From positions 141,114,771 through 141,178,770 of the forward strand of contig CAKMRJ010005523.1 of NCBI GenBank assembly GCA_928212115.1: 64,000 nucleotides of DNA, given 5' to 3'. The translations under genes were made by a program, and so were the position numbers. This DNA comes from Lactuca virosa. Lineage: Eukaryota; Streptophyta; Magnoliopsida; Asterales; Asteraceae. Positions 13,159 to 25,386 of this stretch are shown piece after piece (within the stretch, counting starts at the first letter, position 1; the number at the start of each line of letters is the position of its first letter). The notes beneath the pieces were generated by a model. The model was given only the letters and a program-made list of their open reading frames with translations, ran no database searches and was not told where the DNA came from.

Positions 13159-13806
13159 TGTTGAATCTATATACCCAAGAATCATTATGGAGTGATATTG
13201 CTAATAATATATGATCCTATAGGGTCACACCTTTATCAAGTTGGCACATTTTGTATATTTATTATTAATATGATTACTAATAGATAATATCGATTCTTGT
13301 ATTTTAATTAGGGAATAATTATTGTTTTGTGAAAATAATAATTATAAGAGAGTATTACTAGTTATTATTTCATATGGTATGAATTAATAAGTCATGCACA
13401 ACCTTTTGGACTAGTTGGATTCATTTGTCTTTTACCTAAACACAAAGTTTATACTTTATAAACTTAAATTTTATAAAAATCAAAGAATCTTTCTTATTTA
13501 ATTAGGTATGGCCGAAAGTTGATGATCGCGTGGGAGGTTGCTTGTCAACCTTCCTCCCTTGTCCCCCATGCCTCTAAAGTAAGTTCATTACTTTAGATTA
13601 TAATATGGGGTTGCTTTTGCTTTTGCATGGGTATTTAAAGAGGTGTTTTGCATAAGTTTGAGTGAAGTTTTCTTGTGAATCTCTCCATTTTATTCTCATG
13701 GTCGAAACTCTCTTCTACTCCCTACCTCTCTCTCTCTCTCTTTTGAAGCTAGTTTGGTGATTAGAAGACTTCTTGAGTTGTCTCCTTTAGTGCTTATTTG
13801 AGTTAA
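13159..13806 (+). mobile_element. Copia 3' LTR, left piece
   Basis: Starts TGTTGAATC right after the polypurine tract. It is broken at 13806 by the Athila element and continues at 26976-27298, where it ends CCCAACA. Together the two pieces make about 970 bp with matching TGTTG and CAACA ends. A (CT)n run lies at 13725-13741. Confidence 0.8.
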
Positions 13807-15392
13807 TGATAGTTTTGTTTTTATTACTTCTTTTCATAGTTTATTTTTAGTTAAAACCATCTCATTTTAGTTAATCTTCATGCATATTTTCTCTTTTTAT
13901 TATTTTTCTCCTTTGTCGGGTGCTTTCCAGTCTTTTGAGCTTATTTGCAGGATTTATCAAAGACATTTTATTATTGGAGGCATTGAAGGAGTGCGGGACT
14001 GTTGGAGACTTGCAATTTGTTCATGGACTTGAAGTGGTGCAACTGGGCTTGGTGTCAACATAAACAAGAAAGCGCGTCAGACTTAAATTTCGGGCGGGAC
14101 GACGAGAATTCGAGCTATAGAATATTAAAGGAGCATTGGAGCATCTTGGAAGAGCTTTGGAATGGCACAATTGGGATATCAAGAACTTGCACAAATGGGC
14201 TGGAGCATAAATTGGAAGATTGGGCCGGATGATATTTGAAATGGGCCAAAGCATGCATTCAATGTGACCCACGCGGCCCGCGTGAAGAGTGGAGAATTGA
14301 ACCCGGGTTTTGACTTGTTGACCCTATTTGTGGAAGGTTGGTGGGTGGCTTTTAGCTACTTTTTGAATCCGGAAATGACCTCCTTTTACTGGAGATTTGA
14401 AGCATTTTTGGCATCATGAACACTTAGAGAAGAACTCCATTTTGCTCTCAAGAAGGATTTGGAAGAGTTGGATGATTTAGAAGATTGGTGTAATTTCTTT
14501 CTATCTTGCAACTAGAACAATGTTTGGTATCATTAAACTCTCTTGTTTTTCTTCAATCTTAGCCATGCTAGGCTAAACTTCTTTTGGTTGACTTGGATGT
14601 AATTTCTTGAATGATTTGGTTATTTTGAAGAACTCCATGAACTTGTGTTGAATGTCTATGATTATATTTTCTATGAAAACCTCCTTCATGTTTATATATC
14701 TCTAGTCATGAATATTGATATGTGAATGTTATTTTTGTTGGTTAAATTCTTGGCTAAGTAATGTGTCTTCAATTCAACAAGCAACAATTAGTTTAGATGT
14801 TTGTTTTCATTTCATTTAGACTAAGAAAATATTTTCTCCATAGTGGTAATGAAAGCAATAGATTACTCTTTGGATTTGGTGACTCTTAAAACCTAATGCT
14901 AATTGATTTTCACAAAATTGCATGCTTCATTAGTTTTGTGACTTTGACTTAGGAAATGTGCTATGAGCTTCTCTAGTCATTTTAATACAAATGAAGAGTT
15001 GAGGCAAGTTATGCTTATAAATTGCTATAGCCAAGTTAGATTATAAAACACAAGTATTGCACCTTGGTATTCTCATGATTATTTAACCAAATGTTCAAGT
15101 GATGAAAATCCAAAGTCAACCATCTTTATCTTATTGATTTTACATCAAACTTTGCTTTTGTTGAATTGTGTTTTTAAATCTTAGTGTAATTCTAGTTTTC
15201 TTTCAAACATATCAAAAGATCAAAATCCCCCAATTTTATTTTACTTTAGTTTTACAAGTATTTGTACAACAAGATTATCAAAGAGTTAAAAAAATTGAAC
15301 CAATCTCCGTGGATATGATCCCTTTACCACTATACACTATTTTAGTGTGTAATATTTAGGGTTATTAATTTTGTTGGCCTCGACAACCACCA
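13807..15392 (+). repeat. Athila 5' LTR
   Basis: 1586 bp, starting TGATAG and ending ACAACCACCA, matching the copy at 25387-26970 with only scattered substitutions and one- or two-base indels. The antisense 83-84-codon open frame present in both LTR copies (14021-14272, 25601-25852) is shared by descent and shows no recognisable domain. Confidence 0.97.
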
Positions 15393-15397
15393 AATTT

Positions 15398-15415
15398 TGG
15401 CGCTGTTGTCGGGGA
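15398..15415 (+). other. Primer-binding site, tRNA-Asp type
   Basis: TGGCGCTGTTGTCGGGGA, five bases after the 5' LTR. It complements the 3' end of plant tRNA-Asp with a few mismatches. Athila-lineage elements use this primer. Confidence 0.85.
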
Positions 15416-15445
15416 TTGGTTTAATTTTAATCAATTTGTTTCTCT

Positions 15446-16990
15446 ATGCCCAGATCTCAGCGTACAGGTGCTTTGATTTATAATCCGGAAATTGAAAAAG
15501 AAGCAAGACGTTTGGCGAAGGAAAAGAGAATAGAATGTGGTCAAACTTCTAATCCTCACGGGGATCCGGAGGTTGAACCCGCTTCATCAAGTGATACAGA
15601 ACCCGATTCTAGCCCCGACCCTCGCCAAGAAATTCCCGAAACACCACCTCTACAACAAAATCCACCCATTATTGAACCAATTGCAATGGCGAACGGAGGA
15701 GAAGTTCCCGAAATACCTTGAGGCAAATGATGGAAACCGATGTTACACAAACTCCAACCGGTATCAATTACCCGGTTTTGGAAGGAGGTTCAGAATTGAA
15801 GTCAAGTTTAGTTCATCACCTCCCAACTTTTCATGGATTGGAGAATGAAGACCCTCATAAGCATTTGAAGATGTTCCACATTATTTGCATTATTATGAAG
15901 CCACAAGGGTCAACCGATGACCAAATCAAGCTAAGGGCATTCCCCTTTTCATTGACCGAAAGAGCAAAAGATTGGTTATTTTATCTTCCACCGGGGTCAA
16001 TCAACTCATGGACCGACATGGCAAGAGCTTTTATTGATAAGTTCTATCCCGCTTCAAGAGTCTCAAGTCTTAGAAATGAGATTTGTGGAATCCGCCAAGG
16101 TCAAAATGAGACTTTTCATGATTATTGGGAGAGGTTCAACAACTTGTGCTATAGTTGCCCACAACACCAAATTCCAGAACAACTCCTCATTCAACACTTC
16201 TATGAGGGATTGCTACCAATGGAGAGAAGACTAGTTGATGCCTCAAGTGGTGGAGATGTCTTTAGCAAAACTCCACAACAAACAAGACAACTCTTCAACA
16301 CCATAGCCGCAAATTCACAACATTTTGGCCCTGGCCAAGATATGAAGAGAGAAACTCAACAAAAATTCAATGAAGTGGGAACATCAAACCTCGAGTCTCA
16401 AATCAAAGACTTAACCTCCGTTGTTCAAAAGCTAGCCATGGGACAAACTCCACAAGTGATGGTTTGTGGAATATGTGCAACCATGGTACATCCTACGGAT
16501 ATGTGTCCCATTCTCCAAGAAGATGCGGAACATGTGAATGCCACGGGAGAATTCCAAAACTACCACAACAAGCCATTCGGTTACCAAAATGCATATAATT
16601 CAAGTTGGAAGCCAAATCCCAACATGAGCTACAACCCAATACCATTGCCTCAAAATGCATTGGTTATACCTTCCTATCCACCACCACAACCTCACTACCA
16701 ACACCCGCAACCACACTATCAATCCAAACCACACCCTCCACATCACCAACAACCTCCTCAATCCCAACCAAGTAGCTCCGGAATGTCTCTTGAAGACATT
16801 GTCAAATCCTTAGCCACTAGTACCCAACAATTCCAAAAAGAGACAAGAACTAGTATCTCCAACCTTGAAGCACAAATGGGAGATATAGTTACATCCATAA
16901 GCAAGTTGGAGTCCCGTGGGAAATTGCCTTCTCAAACCGAAAAGAACCCAAATGTCAATGTGGTGACCTTGAGAAGTGGCAAACAAGCCG
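15446..16990 (+). pseudogene. Athila gag (frameshifted)
   Basis: Encodes the capsid-nucleocapsid polyprotein. The first frame runs from ATG 15446 to a stop at 15721; the rest is in another frame from about 15718, so one frameshift lies near 15715. The retrotransposon-gag core is at about 15825-16270 (FHGLENEDPHKHLKMF to the LLPMERRLVD block). A CCHC knuckle, C-x2-C-x4-H-x4-C, is at about 16465-16510 (VCGICATMVHPTDMC). A proline/glutamine/histidine-rich linker follows. The frame continues into protease without a stop. Gag packages the element RNA in cytoplasmic particles in intact relatives; here the frameshift would block full-length product. Confidence 0.9.
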
Positions 16991-18033
16991 GAGAAAGTAG
17001 TTCAAAGAAGAAGCCAAGGGAAGAAGAGGAAGAAATAGAATTCATTCCCATTGAAGAACCTATATTCAAGAACGATGCACAAACCGGAGCCCCAAAGAAG
17101 ACTACCCCTCTAGTGACACCAATAGCCACTCAACCGCCATTCCCCTCCCGACTTGAAACTTCAAAGAAGAACATGGAGCAGAAAGAGATCTTGGACACCT
17201 TCCGAAAGGTGGAAGTACACATTCCTTTACTTGATGCAATCAAACAAATTCCTAGATATGCAAAATTCTTGAAGGAGCTTTGCACCAACAAGAGAAAGTT
17301 GAAGGGAAATGAGAAAATCTCAATGAACGAAAATGCATCCACGGTTTTACAAAGGAAGCTTCCACCTAAGTGCAAAGATCCAGGAATGTTTACGGTTCCT
17401 TGCAAGACAGGAGATGTCACTTTTAGTAGTGCCATGCTTGACCTTGGTTCTTCTATTAATGTCATGCCCTATTCGGTGTATGAATCATTGAATGTTGGTC
17501 CTCTAAGTGAAACCGGTGTCATAATCTCTCTTACGGATAAATCAAGTGTCTTTCCTAAAGGTGTTTTGGAAGATGTCCTAGTGCAAGTGAACCAATTAGT
17601 CTTCCCGGCGGATTTCTAAGTGATTGATCTTGATGAACAAGTGTCCTCAAAGTCGGGTATAATTTTACTTGGGAGACCATTCTTGAAGACGACTAGAACA
17701 AAGATTGATGTATATGCGGGAAGCTTAACGATGGAGTTTGATGGGGAAACAATAAGTTTTAACATTTACGATGCTATGAGATATCTTAGTGATGTTTCAT
17801 CTTTGTGTTTTGTTGATGTTATTGAACCATTAACCCAAGAGTTGTTTGAGTTGTCTAATGGTGACATGTTGGAGATGATTTTAAGCAAAGTGTTTGATTG
17901 TGGAAAATTAGCCAAGAAGTTGAAGCTCTACTCACTAGACCCCGAAGTTGAAAGATTGGTTAACAATTTGGAGATCAAGAAAACCACTCAATTTAGTGTG
18001 AAGCAAATTGAATTACCTTAAACTCATACAAGA
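16990..18033 (+). pseudogene. Athila protease region (two in-frame stops)
   Basis: Same reading frame as the main gag frame. The aspartic-protease signature LDLGSSINVMP lies at about 17438-17470, giving the catalytic Asp in a D-L-G-S variant usual for this lineage. An in-frame TAA at 17617-17619 cuts the protease just after the active site, and a second TAA at 18019-18021 follows. Both are in the frame shared with gag and RT, so they are simple nonsense changes. Confidence 0.88.
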
Positions 18034-19560
18034 TTGCCACCCTCCCTTATTCAACCGCCGGAATTAGAATTGAAGGTCCTTCCTCAACACTTGAAGTATG
18101 CGTACTTGGGAAACAACGAGACTCTTCCGGTCATCATTTCAACTCACTTAACCGAGTGTGAAGAAGAGCAACTCCTCAAAGTATTTAAGGAACATAAAGA
18201 AGCAATGGGTTGGACGATTGTGGATATCAAAGGGTTGAGCCCTTCCACTTGTATGCACAAGATTTTGATGAAGGATGAATGCAAGCCGAGTCGGGACGTG
18301 CAAAGAAGGTTGAACCCGCCAATGATGGAAGTGGTCAAGAAATAGATTTTGAAGCTCCTAGATGCGGGAATGATCTATCCAATCTCGGATAGCAAATGGG
18401 TGAGCCCGGTCCAAGTCGTGCCGAAGAAGACGGGGATCACGGTGGTCAAGAACGACAAAGGTATGATGGTCCCCAACCGTGTGCAAAATGGGTGGAGAGT
18501 ATGTATTGACTACCGCAAACTCAATGCAAGCACAAGAAAAGATCACTTCCCATTACCTTTCATTAACCAAATGTTAGAAAGGTTGGCCGGAAAATCTCAT
18601 TATTGTTGTCTAGACGGGTACTCCGGTTTTCACCAAATCCCGGTGGCACCGGAAGACCAAGAAAAGACAACCTTTACATGTCCATTTAGCACTTTTGCAT
18701 ACTGGAGAATGTCATTCGGATTATGTAACGCCCCGGCCACTTTCCAACGTTGCATGGTTAGTATCTTTTCGGAATATGTTGAAAATATAATTGAAGTTTT
18801 CATGGACGATTTTACGGTATATGGAAACTCCTTTCAAGAGTGTTTGACCAATCTCACCAAAATTTTGAAAAGATGTATTGAAACGAATTTGGTTTTAAAC
18901 TTTGAAAATTTTCATTTTATGGTGAGTCAAGGTCTTATTTTGGGTCACATTGTGTCAAAGAAAGGAATTGAGGTAGATAAGGCCAAGATTGATGTTATTC
19001 AAAGCTTACCTTACCCGACTTGTGTTCGGGAAGTTCGTTCTTTTTTGGGCCATGCAGGTTTCTACCGGAGATTCATCAAGGACTTTTCAAAGATGACAAG
19101 ACCAATGTGCCAACTCTTGCAAAAGGATGTTGATTTCGAGTTCAATGAGGTGTGCAAAGAAGCTTTCGACAATCTCAAAGAGTTGCTTACATCCGCTCCC
19201 ATCATGCAAGCACCAAATTGGGATCTTCCCTTTGAGATCATCTGTGATGCAAGCAACTATGCAATAGACGCCGTTTTGGGTCAAAAGAATGGAAGAGCCT
19301 CCCATGCGATCTACTATGCATCCAGGACACTAGACAATGCTCAAAGCAACTACTCTACCACAGAGAAGGAACTATTGGCCATAGTGTTCGCTTTGGAGAA
19401 GTTTAGGCAATATCTACTTGGCACCAAAGTTATTGTGTATTCGGATCACGCAGCTCTCAAGTACTTAATGACAAAGAAATATGCAAAGCCAAGACTCATC
19501 CGGTGGATTTTACTATTACAAGAATTTGATTAGGAAATCTGAGACAATAGTGGATGCGAG
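18034..19560 (+). pseudogene. Athila reverse transcriptase / RNase H (stops)
   Basis: One frame carries reverse transcriptase and RNase H. RT begins in the frame at 18034; stop TAG at 18343-18345 falls before the palm. The active-site block is FMDDFTVYG at about 18800-18825. RNase H shows CDAS (about 19240), TEKELLAIVFALEKF (about 19360-19405) and SDHAALKYL (about 19440), i.e. the D-E-D carboxylates. Further stops are TAG 19531-19533 and TGA 19540-19542. In an intact element this copies the RNA to DNA in the particle. Here four protease/RT stops plus the last make translation impossible. Confidence 0.93.
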
Positions 19561-20957
19561 AATCTTGTTGCCGATCACCTAAGCCGAATCACTTCGAATG
19601 AGACTCATCTCCCGTTGCGGGACGAGTTCCCGGATGAGCATCTCTTTTCCCTTACTCAATCTACTCCTTGGTATGCCGATATCGTTAACTTTTTGGTCAC
19701 GAAAAGGTATCCCGACACATTCACACGTGCTCAAAAAGATAAATTGAAAAGTGATGCAAAATACTATGTGTGGGATGAACCTTATTTGTGGAAACATTGT
19801 CCCGATCAAATATTAGGCTATGTGTACCCCAACAAGAGCATCAATCCATATTGCAATTTTGTCATGAATTTGCTTGTGGGGGACACTTCGGACCTAGCTG
19901 GACCTTGAGAAAGGTCCTTGAGTGTGGACTATTTTGGCCAACCATGTCACACAACTGTTACTTGTTTTGCAAAAGTTGTGAACGGTGCCAAAGGACGGGG
20001 AACATTTCGCAAAAGAACCAAATGCCACAAAATCCAATCCTTGTTTGTGAAGTTTTTGATGTATGGGGAATTGATTTCATGGGTCCATTTCCCGTCTCAT
20101 TTGACTACGTTTATATCTTGCTCGCGGTTGACTATGTTTCTAAGTGGGTTGAGGCTAAAGCCACACGATCGGATGATGCCAAAACGGTTATCGACTTTTT
20201 GAAATCTAATGTCTTTGTGAGATTTGGTGTGCCTAGGGCTTTAATTAGTGATCGAGGGACGCATTTTTGCAATAAGATGATGGATGCCTTGCTGAAAAAG
20301 TACAACGTGACCCATCGTGTCTCTACCGCCTACCACCCTCAAACGAACGGTCAAGCGGAAATTTCAAATCGTGAGGTGAAGAGTATTCTTGAGAAAACGG
20401 TGAATCCTTCAAGGAAAGATTGGAGTTCGAGGCTTGATGATGCCTTGTGGTCCTATCGGACCGCGTACAAGACCCCGATAGGAATGTCTCCATTTAGGTT
20501 AGTTTTTGGAAAACCATGTCATCTTCCCGTAGAATTGGAACACCGTGCATTTTGGGAGGTCAAGCAATGCAACTTCAACATCGATGAGGCGGGAAGGCAT
20601 AGGAAGCTTCAACTTCAAGAGTTGGAAGAATTGAGAAACGACTCTTATGAAAACTCGAGAATTTACAAGGAGAAAACGAAGCTCTTCCATGACAAGTCCA
20701 TTACCTGCAAGCATTTTGAGCCAGGACATAGGGTTTTGCTTTACCACTCGAGATTGAAATTATTTCCCGGAAAGTTGAGGTCAAGATGGATAGGTCCATT
20801 TGTTGTGCTAAAAGTCTTTGAGCACGGAGCGGTTGAGATCCAGAGTGAAGAAACGGGGCAAATCTTTAAAGTCAATGGACATCGTTTGAAACCTTTCTAT
20901 GAAGGTTTTAATGCAAATGTCTTAGATGTCATCCAATTGGATGCCCCGGTATACTGA
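19561..20957 (+). pseudogene. Athila integrase (frameshifted)
   Basis: Integrase starts in the RT frame (open to 19908) and switches to another frame near 19810-19820, inside the start of the zinc-binding domain. The downstream frame (to TGA 20955-20957) holds the HHCC elements (CHEF, GGH, then CKSCERC), the D-D-35-E core (GIDFMGPF; SDRGTHF; GQAEISNRE) and the chromatin-proximal C-terminal part with GPFVVLKVFEHGAVEI. A conserved stretch after the core, MSPFRLVFGKPCHLPVELEH, is characteristic of Athila-like integrases. Apart from the frameshift the domain looks well preserved. Confidence 0.92.
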
Positions 20958-22313
20958 AATCGAAAGGGAAGGACGTCTCGCCAAAGACGTTAAAGAAGGA
21001 CATTTTTGGAAAACTTCAAGTTTTCATCTTTTCTAAGTTCGAATAAATGTCGTAGATAGATCCTTTTTGCATTTCATATTTCTTCTTCTTCCTTCTTGCA
21101 ATAAAAGAGTGTTGGATTTTAAGGCCCGGTGTTCGTTTTGGTCAAAGGGCGAAAATTGAGGAAATTGCTGCAGGATACACGCAGACCGCGTGTACTCGGG
21201 GGTGTGTCCGCGTTAATAAACAAATGGTCCGCGTGTGGTTCCCAAAAATGTCTGCGTCCAACATCAAAAGGCGGAAGGATTTCATGTTATTTCACGCGGA
21301 CCGCGTGTGCTCATGGGTCTGTCCGCGTGTTTATACAAACGGACCGCGTGTGCTCGGAAAGATGACCATGTGAACAGTCGAACAAATGGACCGTTTTCAG
21401 CATCCTCACGCAGACCGCGTGTACTCATGTGTTCGACCGCGTGTTTATACAAACGGACCGCGAATGATCCCTAGAAACGTCTGCGTGTAAAGAATTCAAA
21501 ACAATATTTTTCCAAGCTTATTCACGTGGACCGCGTGTACTCGCGAACGCGTCTGCGTGGGATGTTGACTTCCGTTGACCCGGTTTTGACCACCTTTGAC
21601 CACAACTTAAACCTATCAAAAGCACCAGCCGGCCCTCCTTCTTCTCGACTTCCACTCCTCTTTCTCTAAACTCCATTAGAACACCTCCATCTCCAACACT
21701 AAAACTCGATTTCCCGTCAAACCGCCAGTCGGAATTACGTGAAACCACCGCCATTCTCTCCCATTTTTTGAGCTCTACAAACCCCACCCAAAATCTGGTC
21801 CGATCCATTGCTAAAATTCTGGGCGCCACCACCACCATCTCGCCACTTTCCGGCCAACTCCGGCCGCCTCTCGCGATTCCGAGACCACCATTGTGCTCCT
21901 CTTGGTCAAGGCTAAAAACCCCACTAAAAATACCTCTCAAAGCTCGCCGGAAAATTTCGCCGGAATCTCAAGCCTTTGCCGGATTTCTCGGGTTTTCGCG
22001 GTAAAATTTTTCTCACGGGATATTGAACAAAGCTTAAAGCTTGGGGTGGAGAGTTGCAAGATTTTCAAATCCCGAATTTTCGCGCGCAAAAATATCACGG
22101 GTACATTCTTTCTTAGACTTTAATTGACCAATATGCATGTTTTAGAACAAAAATTCATATGGCATCGCATCAATTGAGTCTTGATAATGTTTCTTGCATT
22201 GAGTATTGAATCATTTTAGAAGTCCATAGGGAGTCGTTTGGTGATTGGAATTGAAATACCATTTGTCGGGATTGTGGTTCGTGTAGTTGTTATTTTTTTC
22301 TTGCAGGTAGGCA
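20958..22313 (+). other. Athila spacer: tandem GGACCGCG array and probable intron of the downstream ORF
   Basis: Non-coding stretch between integrase and the downstream ORF. At 21171-21560 a degenerate array repeats (C)GGACCGCGTGT(A/G)CTC and GTCCGCGTGTTTATAC about eight times. After it, a CT-rich leader-like part (21600-22110, GCCGGAATCTC motifs) ends in a GGTACATTC-type donor candidate near 22100. TTTTTTTCTTGCAG at about 22293-22306 looks like a 3' splice site just before the ORF, fitting a spliced subgenomic message. An antisense 140-codon frame at 21518-21940 is GC-rich chance. Confidence 0.6.
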
Positions 22314-23630
22314 TTGTCCACGTCTAGAAAACGTCCGGCTGCCGCCCGAGGCAAAGCCCCCGCCAGAGCTCAAAGTGATGCACCCGACATTCCAAGATTT
22401 CGGGATGCCAAGGCGGCCGAAAATTACATGAAGAGTTTGCCTAGAAAGGTCGCCTCCACCAAATTTGTGTGCAAACTCACGCTCATCTCATTAGGGGTTC
22501 TTGAAGGGGTCACCCAATTGTTCCGTAACATCGGGTGGGAAAACCTTCTCAATCTCATGGCACACACTTACGAGCTCCCTACTAGAGAGTTTCTTGCCGA
22601 TTGCGGGTTAGATAGCGAAAAGAAAAAAGCCGCATTACAACTTCTGGGGGACCGAAGGTATATTGATTTTGCAACAATAAACGACATCTTGGGCTTACCT
22701 TCCTCGAACACATCCACGGTTTTCAACATCTTGCCTGCCGAGTTCAACCACGAGACCTTTTGGACGGAGATCACCGGAGGGATCTTTTCGTGCGTCGGTC
22801 GAGATAAAGCAACCTCCATCATTCACCTGTGCCTCCGCATTGCCCATCGTATCTTGGTGTGCACTGTTTTTGCTCACAAAGAAGCCGGCCAAGTCACAAA
22901 AAATGAGCTTTTCATCCTTTGGTGCATGACACGACGTGAAAACCCACCAATCCCGGACTTTGCTTCATTTTTTTTTCATAAATGCGCACTCATGAGAACC
23001 AAAGCGTCCGGTGATATTCGCATTGGTGGATTTGTCACCCTTTTAGCCCGCGGTCTTGACATCGAGCTCCCAGATGAATACCAACCTGTTGACAATAAAA
23101 CTCTTTTGGATGAGCGTGTTCTCACAAACATGCATCATATCCGTCGTAGGAAGAGGAGCAGTTTTACATGGTATTGTCCTCAAGGGGTCGGATATCTCAT
23201 TCTTCCCGACCCTCGAGTCACCAACTTCACCTTCCACGATCGCACTCAGTGGAGACTCACGAGGACCATCATTCAGTCAGTCAATGTGGATGCGCTCCAG
23301 GATCAAGATGATGACGAGATGCATGTGGATGACGAGCCCGGCGATGAGCCCACCCATGGTCCACAGCACGCCCATCGCCAAGCACCTCCCGGATATTACC
23401 CGCTTCCCCCCAATTTTTCCGAATGGTTCGAGGCTCTTTGTGTCTCCAACCAAATCATGTCCCAGCAGATGCACCATATGTGGGGGTGGCACCAATCACA
23501 AAACCATTTGGAGAATGTCCCACTTCCTCCTCTCTATCCATACCCTCCACCCACCCACCCTTATCCACCTCCACCTTACCCTTACCCCTACCCCCAATTC
23601 CCATATCCTCCTCCCGATCCCCCGATCTAG
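22314..23630 (+). CDS. ATHILA ORF-1 family (env-position) protein of the retrotransposon
   Basis: Uninterrupted 438-codon frame after pol, in the place where Athila elements carry their third ORF. The sequence matches the ATHILA ORF-1 protein family known from Arabidopsis: a basic N terminus (RKRPAAARGKAPARAQ), a conserved globular part (FRNIGWENLL, LADCGLDSEKK, ILGLPSS, HLCLRIAHRILVCTVFAHKE) and an acidic then proline/tyrosine-rich tail (repeated YPYPPP-like words). The frame begins at TTG 22314 next to the splice-like CAG; there is no ATG at that point and the first in-frame ATG is codon 39, so the start has probably been lost. The role of this protein is unknown. The label envelope-like rests on position; I see no clear signal peptide or membrane anchor. 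Confidence 0.82.
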   Translation: MSTSRKRPAAARGKAPARAQSDAPDIPRFRDAKAAENYMKSLPRKVASTKFVCKLTLISLGVLEGVTQLFRNIGWENLLNLMAHTYELPTREFLADCGLDSEKKKAALQLLGDRRYIDFATINDILGLPSSNTSTVFNILPAEFNHETFWTEITGGIFSCVGRDKATSIIHLCLRIAHRILVCTVFAHKEAGQVTKNELFILWCMTRRENPPIPDFASFFFHKCALMRTKASGDIRIGGFVTLLARGLDIELPDEYQPVDNKTLLDERVLTNMHHIRRRKRSSFTWYCPQGVGYLILPDPRVTNFTFHDRTQWRLTRTIIQSVNVDALQDQDDDEMHVDDEPGDEPTHGPQHAHRQAPPGYYPLPPNFSEWFEALCVSNQIMSQQMHHMWGWHQSQNHLENVPLPPLYPYPPPTHPYPPPPYPYPYPQFPYPPPDPPI

Positions 23631-23649
23631 GTACTTCCACCTCGCCTTA

Positions 23650-23695
23650 AGCATTGAGGACAATGCTTGTTCTTAAGCTTGGGGTGGGGTATTCC
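23650..23695 (+). other. First copy of polypurine-like AAGCTTGGGGTG motif
   Basis: GAGGACAATGC, then TTAAGCTTGGGGTGGGG, directly after the ORF. The same pair of phrases (GAGGACAAGTAAGG, TTAAGCTTGGGGTG) recurs at 25353-25384 next to the 3' LTR. The first copy may be an accessory second-strand priming site or a duplicated 3' UTR element. Confidence 0.5.
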
Positions 23696-24480
23696 CTTTT
23701 CTTTTTGATTTCTCATGCATTTTAATTAGGTTGCATAGCATTCTAGCCTTAAATTACATTTTTTTTTTATTTTCTATAAAACTCCAAAAAGATTTTATTT
23801 TCTTCTTTTTCACTTTTTATTTTTACATGACATTTAGCTTACGGCATTAGCATTCATGCATTTTTTTGTTATCTCTTTATTCTCATCTCCGAACATCTTT
23901 ACTTGAAAGACACGACACACCTTAAATACAATTCTTTTGGAAACTCACATAACAAATAAGAACCGCTCTTAGGGACTTTCAGTTGTTGCTTCTTCTCTTA
24001 TATATACGTGGGGAGAGAGTGCAAGTAGTTATGCATATGAACCGACCTATGTCAAGTGTGGCATAAGTAAGGGGACAAATTAGCCTCGAGCCGACTAGTC
24101 CTTCACTTGCATTTTTCTCACAAGCCACAATCAAACCCCAAAGAAAGGAATAAAAACTAGATTGTGCTATTTTGAGATCTTTAGTGTCTAACTGCTACGA
24201 TTCACATCATATCTCATTACTTTATGATTTAGACACGTTTTTCCCACTTGATCTCGAATTAGCCTTAGTGTAGTTGTGCTCGTTTGGCCTCTTGTTTGGG
24301 TTAGACTTAGATTCTACTTATAATTGTATATAGTTTTGTATTTTTATTTTCAGACTATACTTGTAAAACTCATGTGGTAAACCAAAAAAGTGAGCTAAAA
24401 AAAAAAAAAAAAGACAAGTACCCCTTTTCTAGTTTTCTTTTGTGAGTCAAACGTAAATTGTTTAAAAAGTGTCGTTCGAA

Positions 24481-24531
<51 letters not shown>

Positions 24532-24680
24532 CATCAATTCACCCAAAATTTTCAATAAAGTCTAGTATTTAGTTCGTGTACGTGAGATTTCATATGTAAC
24601 CAACTTGTTTGGAGAAGTCAAATTTTGATCTTTCGTGAAATTTGAACCTTGTGTTTGCTGGTTCTAGCTGAAAAAAAATA

Positions 24681-24738
<58 letters not shown>

Positions 24739-25352
24739 AAAGGCCGGGCCACGGAGTTATTTCCATTTGTTTGCTTTTGTAGATGTTTAGTTTTTTTCGG
24801 ATTTTAGCTCATGTAATTAGTTTCTAGTTTGATGTTTTCCTAGTTAGATATCATTTTTGTTGGCAACTACGATGACGTCTTTTCTCATCACATGCTCGAT
24901 TCTTCGCTTTACATGATCTTATTTTGGTGGAAGCACTTATTCTTCTAGATGATGATGGTTTGCCAACCTTTGTACATAGCTTGTTCATTGCCATTTTTGG
25001 CTCGAGTTATCTTTTTGCTAGGTTTTATTTCTTGGCGTGGGGTTGAAGTTGTGAGGAGTGAGGAACATTCTAACCGAGGGACACTTTCTTATGGCTTGTG
25101 GCCTAGATCGGACCACGAAACAATGTCACGTAAACCATAATAGTGAAGTATGCATGCTCATTTTGCATATTGATCAACATGTATCCCTTGCTAGAAAGGT
25201 AACAAAAGCTCGTCCCTTAAAGCGATTCTTATCTCTAAAAAATGGATTATATGTCTTCATTTTAAGGGCGTGTCGTGAATTTCCACCTAAGATGTTCATT
25301 CTTTTTTCTTTCTAGGATAGTTCATCCCAAGTTCATTTTAGTTTTGTCTTAC
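23696..25352 (+). other. Athila 3' non-coding region with (TA)n runs
   Basis: No gene seen. AT-rich and T-rich sequence with two long (TA)n tracts at 24484-24529 and 24684-24734 and a short purine run at 24394-24411. The small open frames here come from simple sequence or are too short to support. Confidence 0.7.
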
Positions 25353-25369
25353 TTGAGGACAAGTAAGGT

Positions 25370-25386
25370 TTAAGCTTGGGGTGATT
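25370..25386 (+). other. Polypurine tract of the Athila element
   Basis: AAGCTTGGGGTGATT lies immediately before the TGATAG start of the 3' LTR, the position required for plus-strand priming. Confidence 0.7.

Noticed and set aside
14002..14272. Paired frames in the LTR, repeated at 25601-25998
   Set aside because: Present in both LTRs only because the LTRs are copies; no homology recognised and no start context.
21518..21940. 140-codon antisense frame
   Set aside because: It lies in the Athila spacer, opposite a GC-rich leader, with no known domain; the open frame follows from base composition.
23056..23676. 206-codon frame overlapping the third Athila ORF
   Set aside because: It is in another frame of a proline-rich coding region; the 22314-23630 frame has the family match.
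24370..24555. Frames made of YIYIYI (also near 33109-33393 and 39721-40116)
   Set aside because: They are translations of (TA)n microsatellites.
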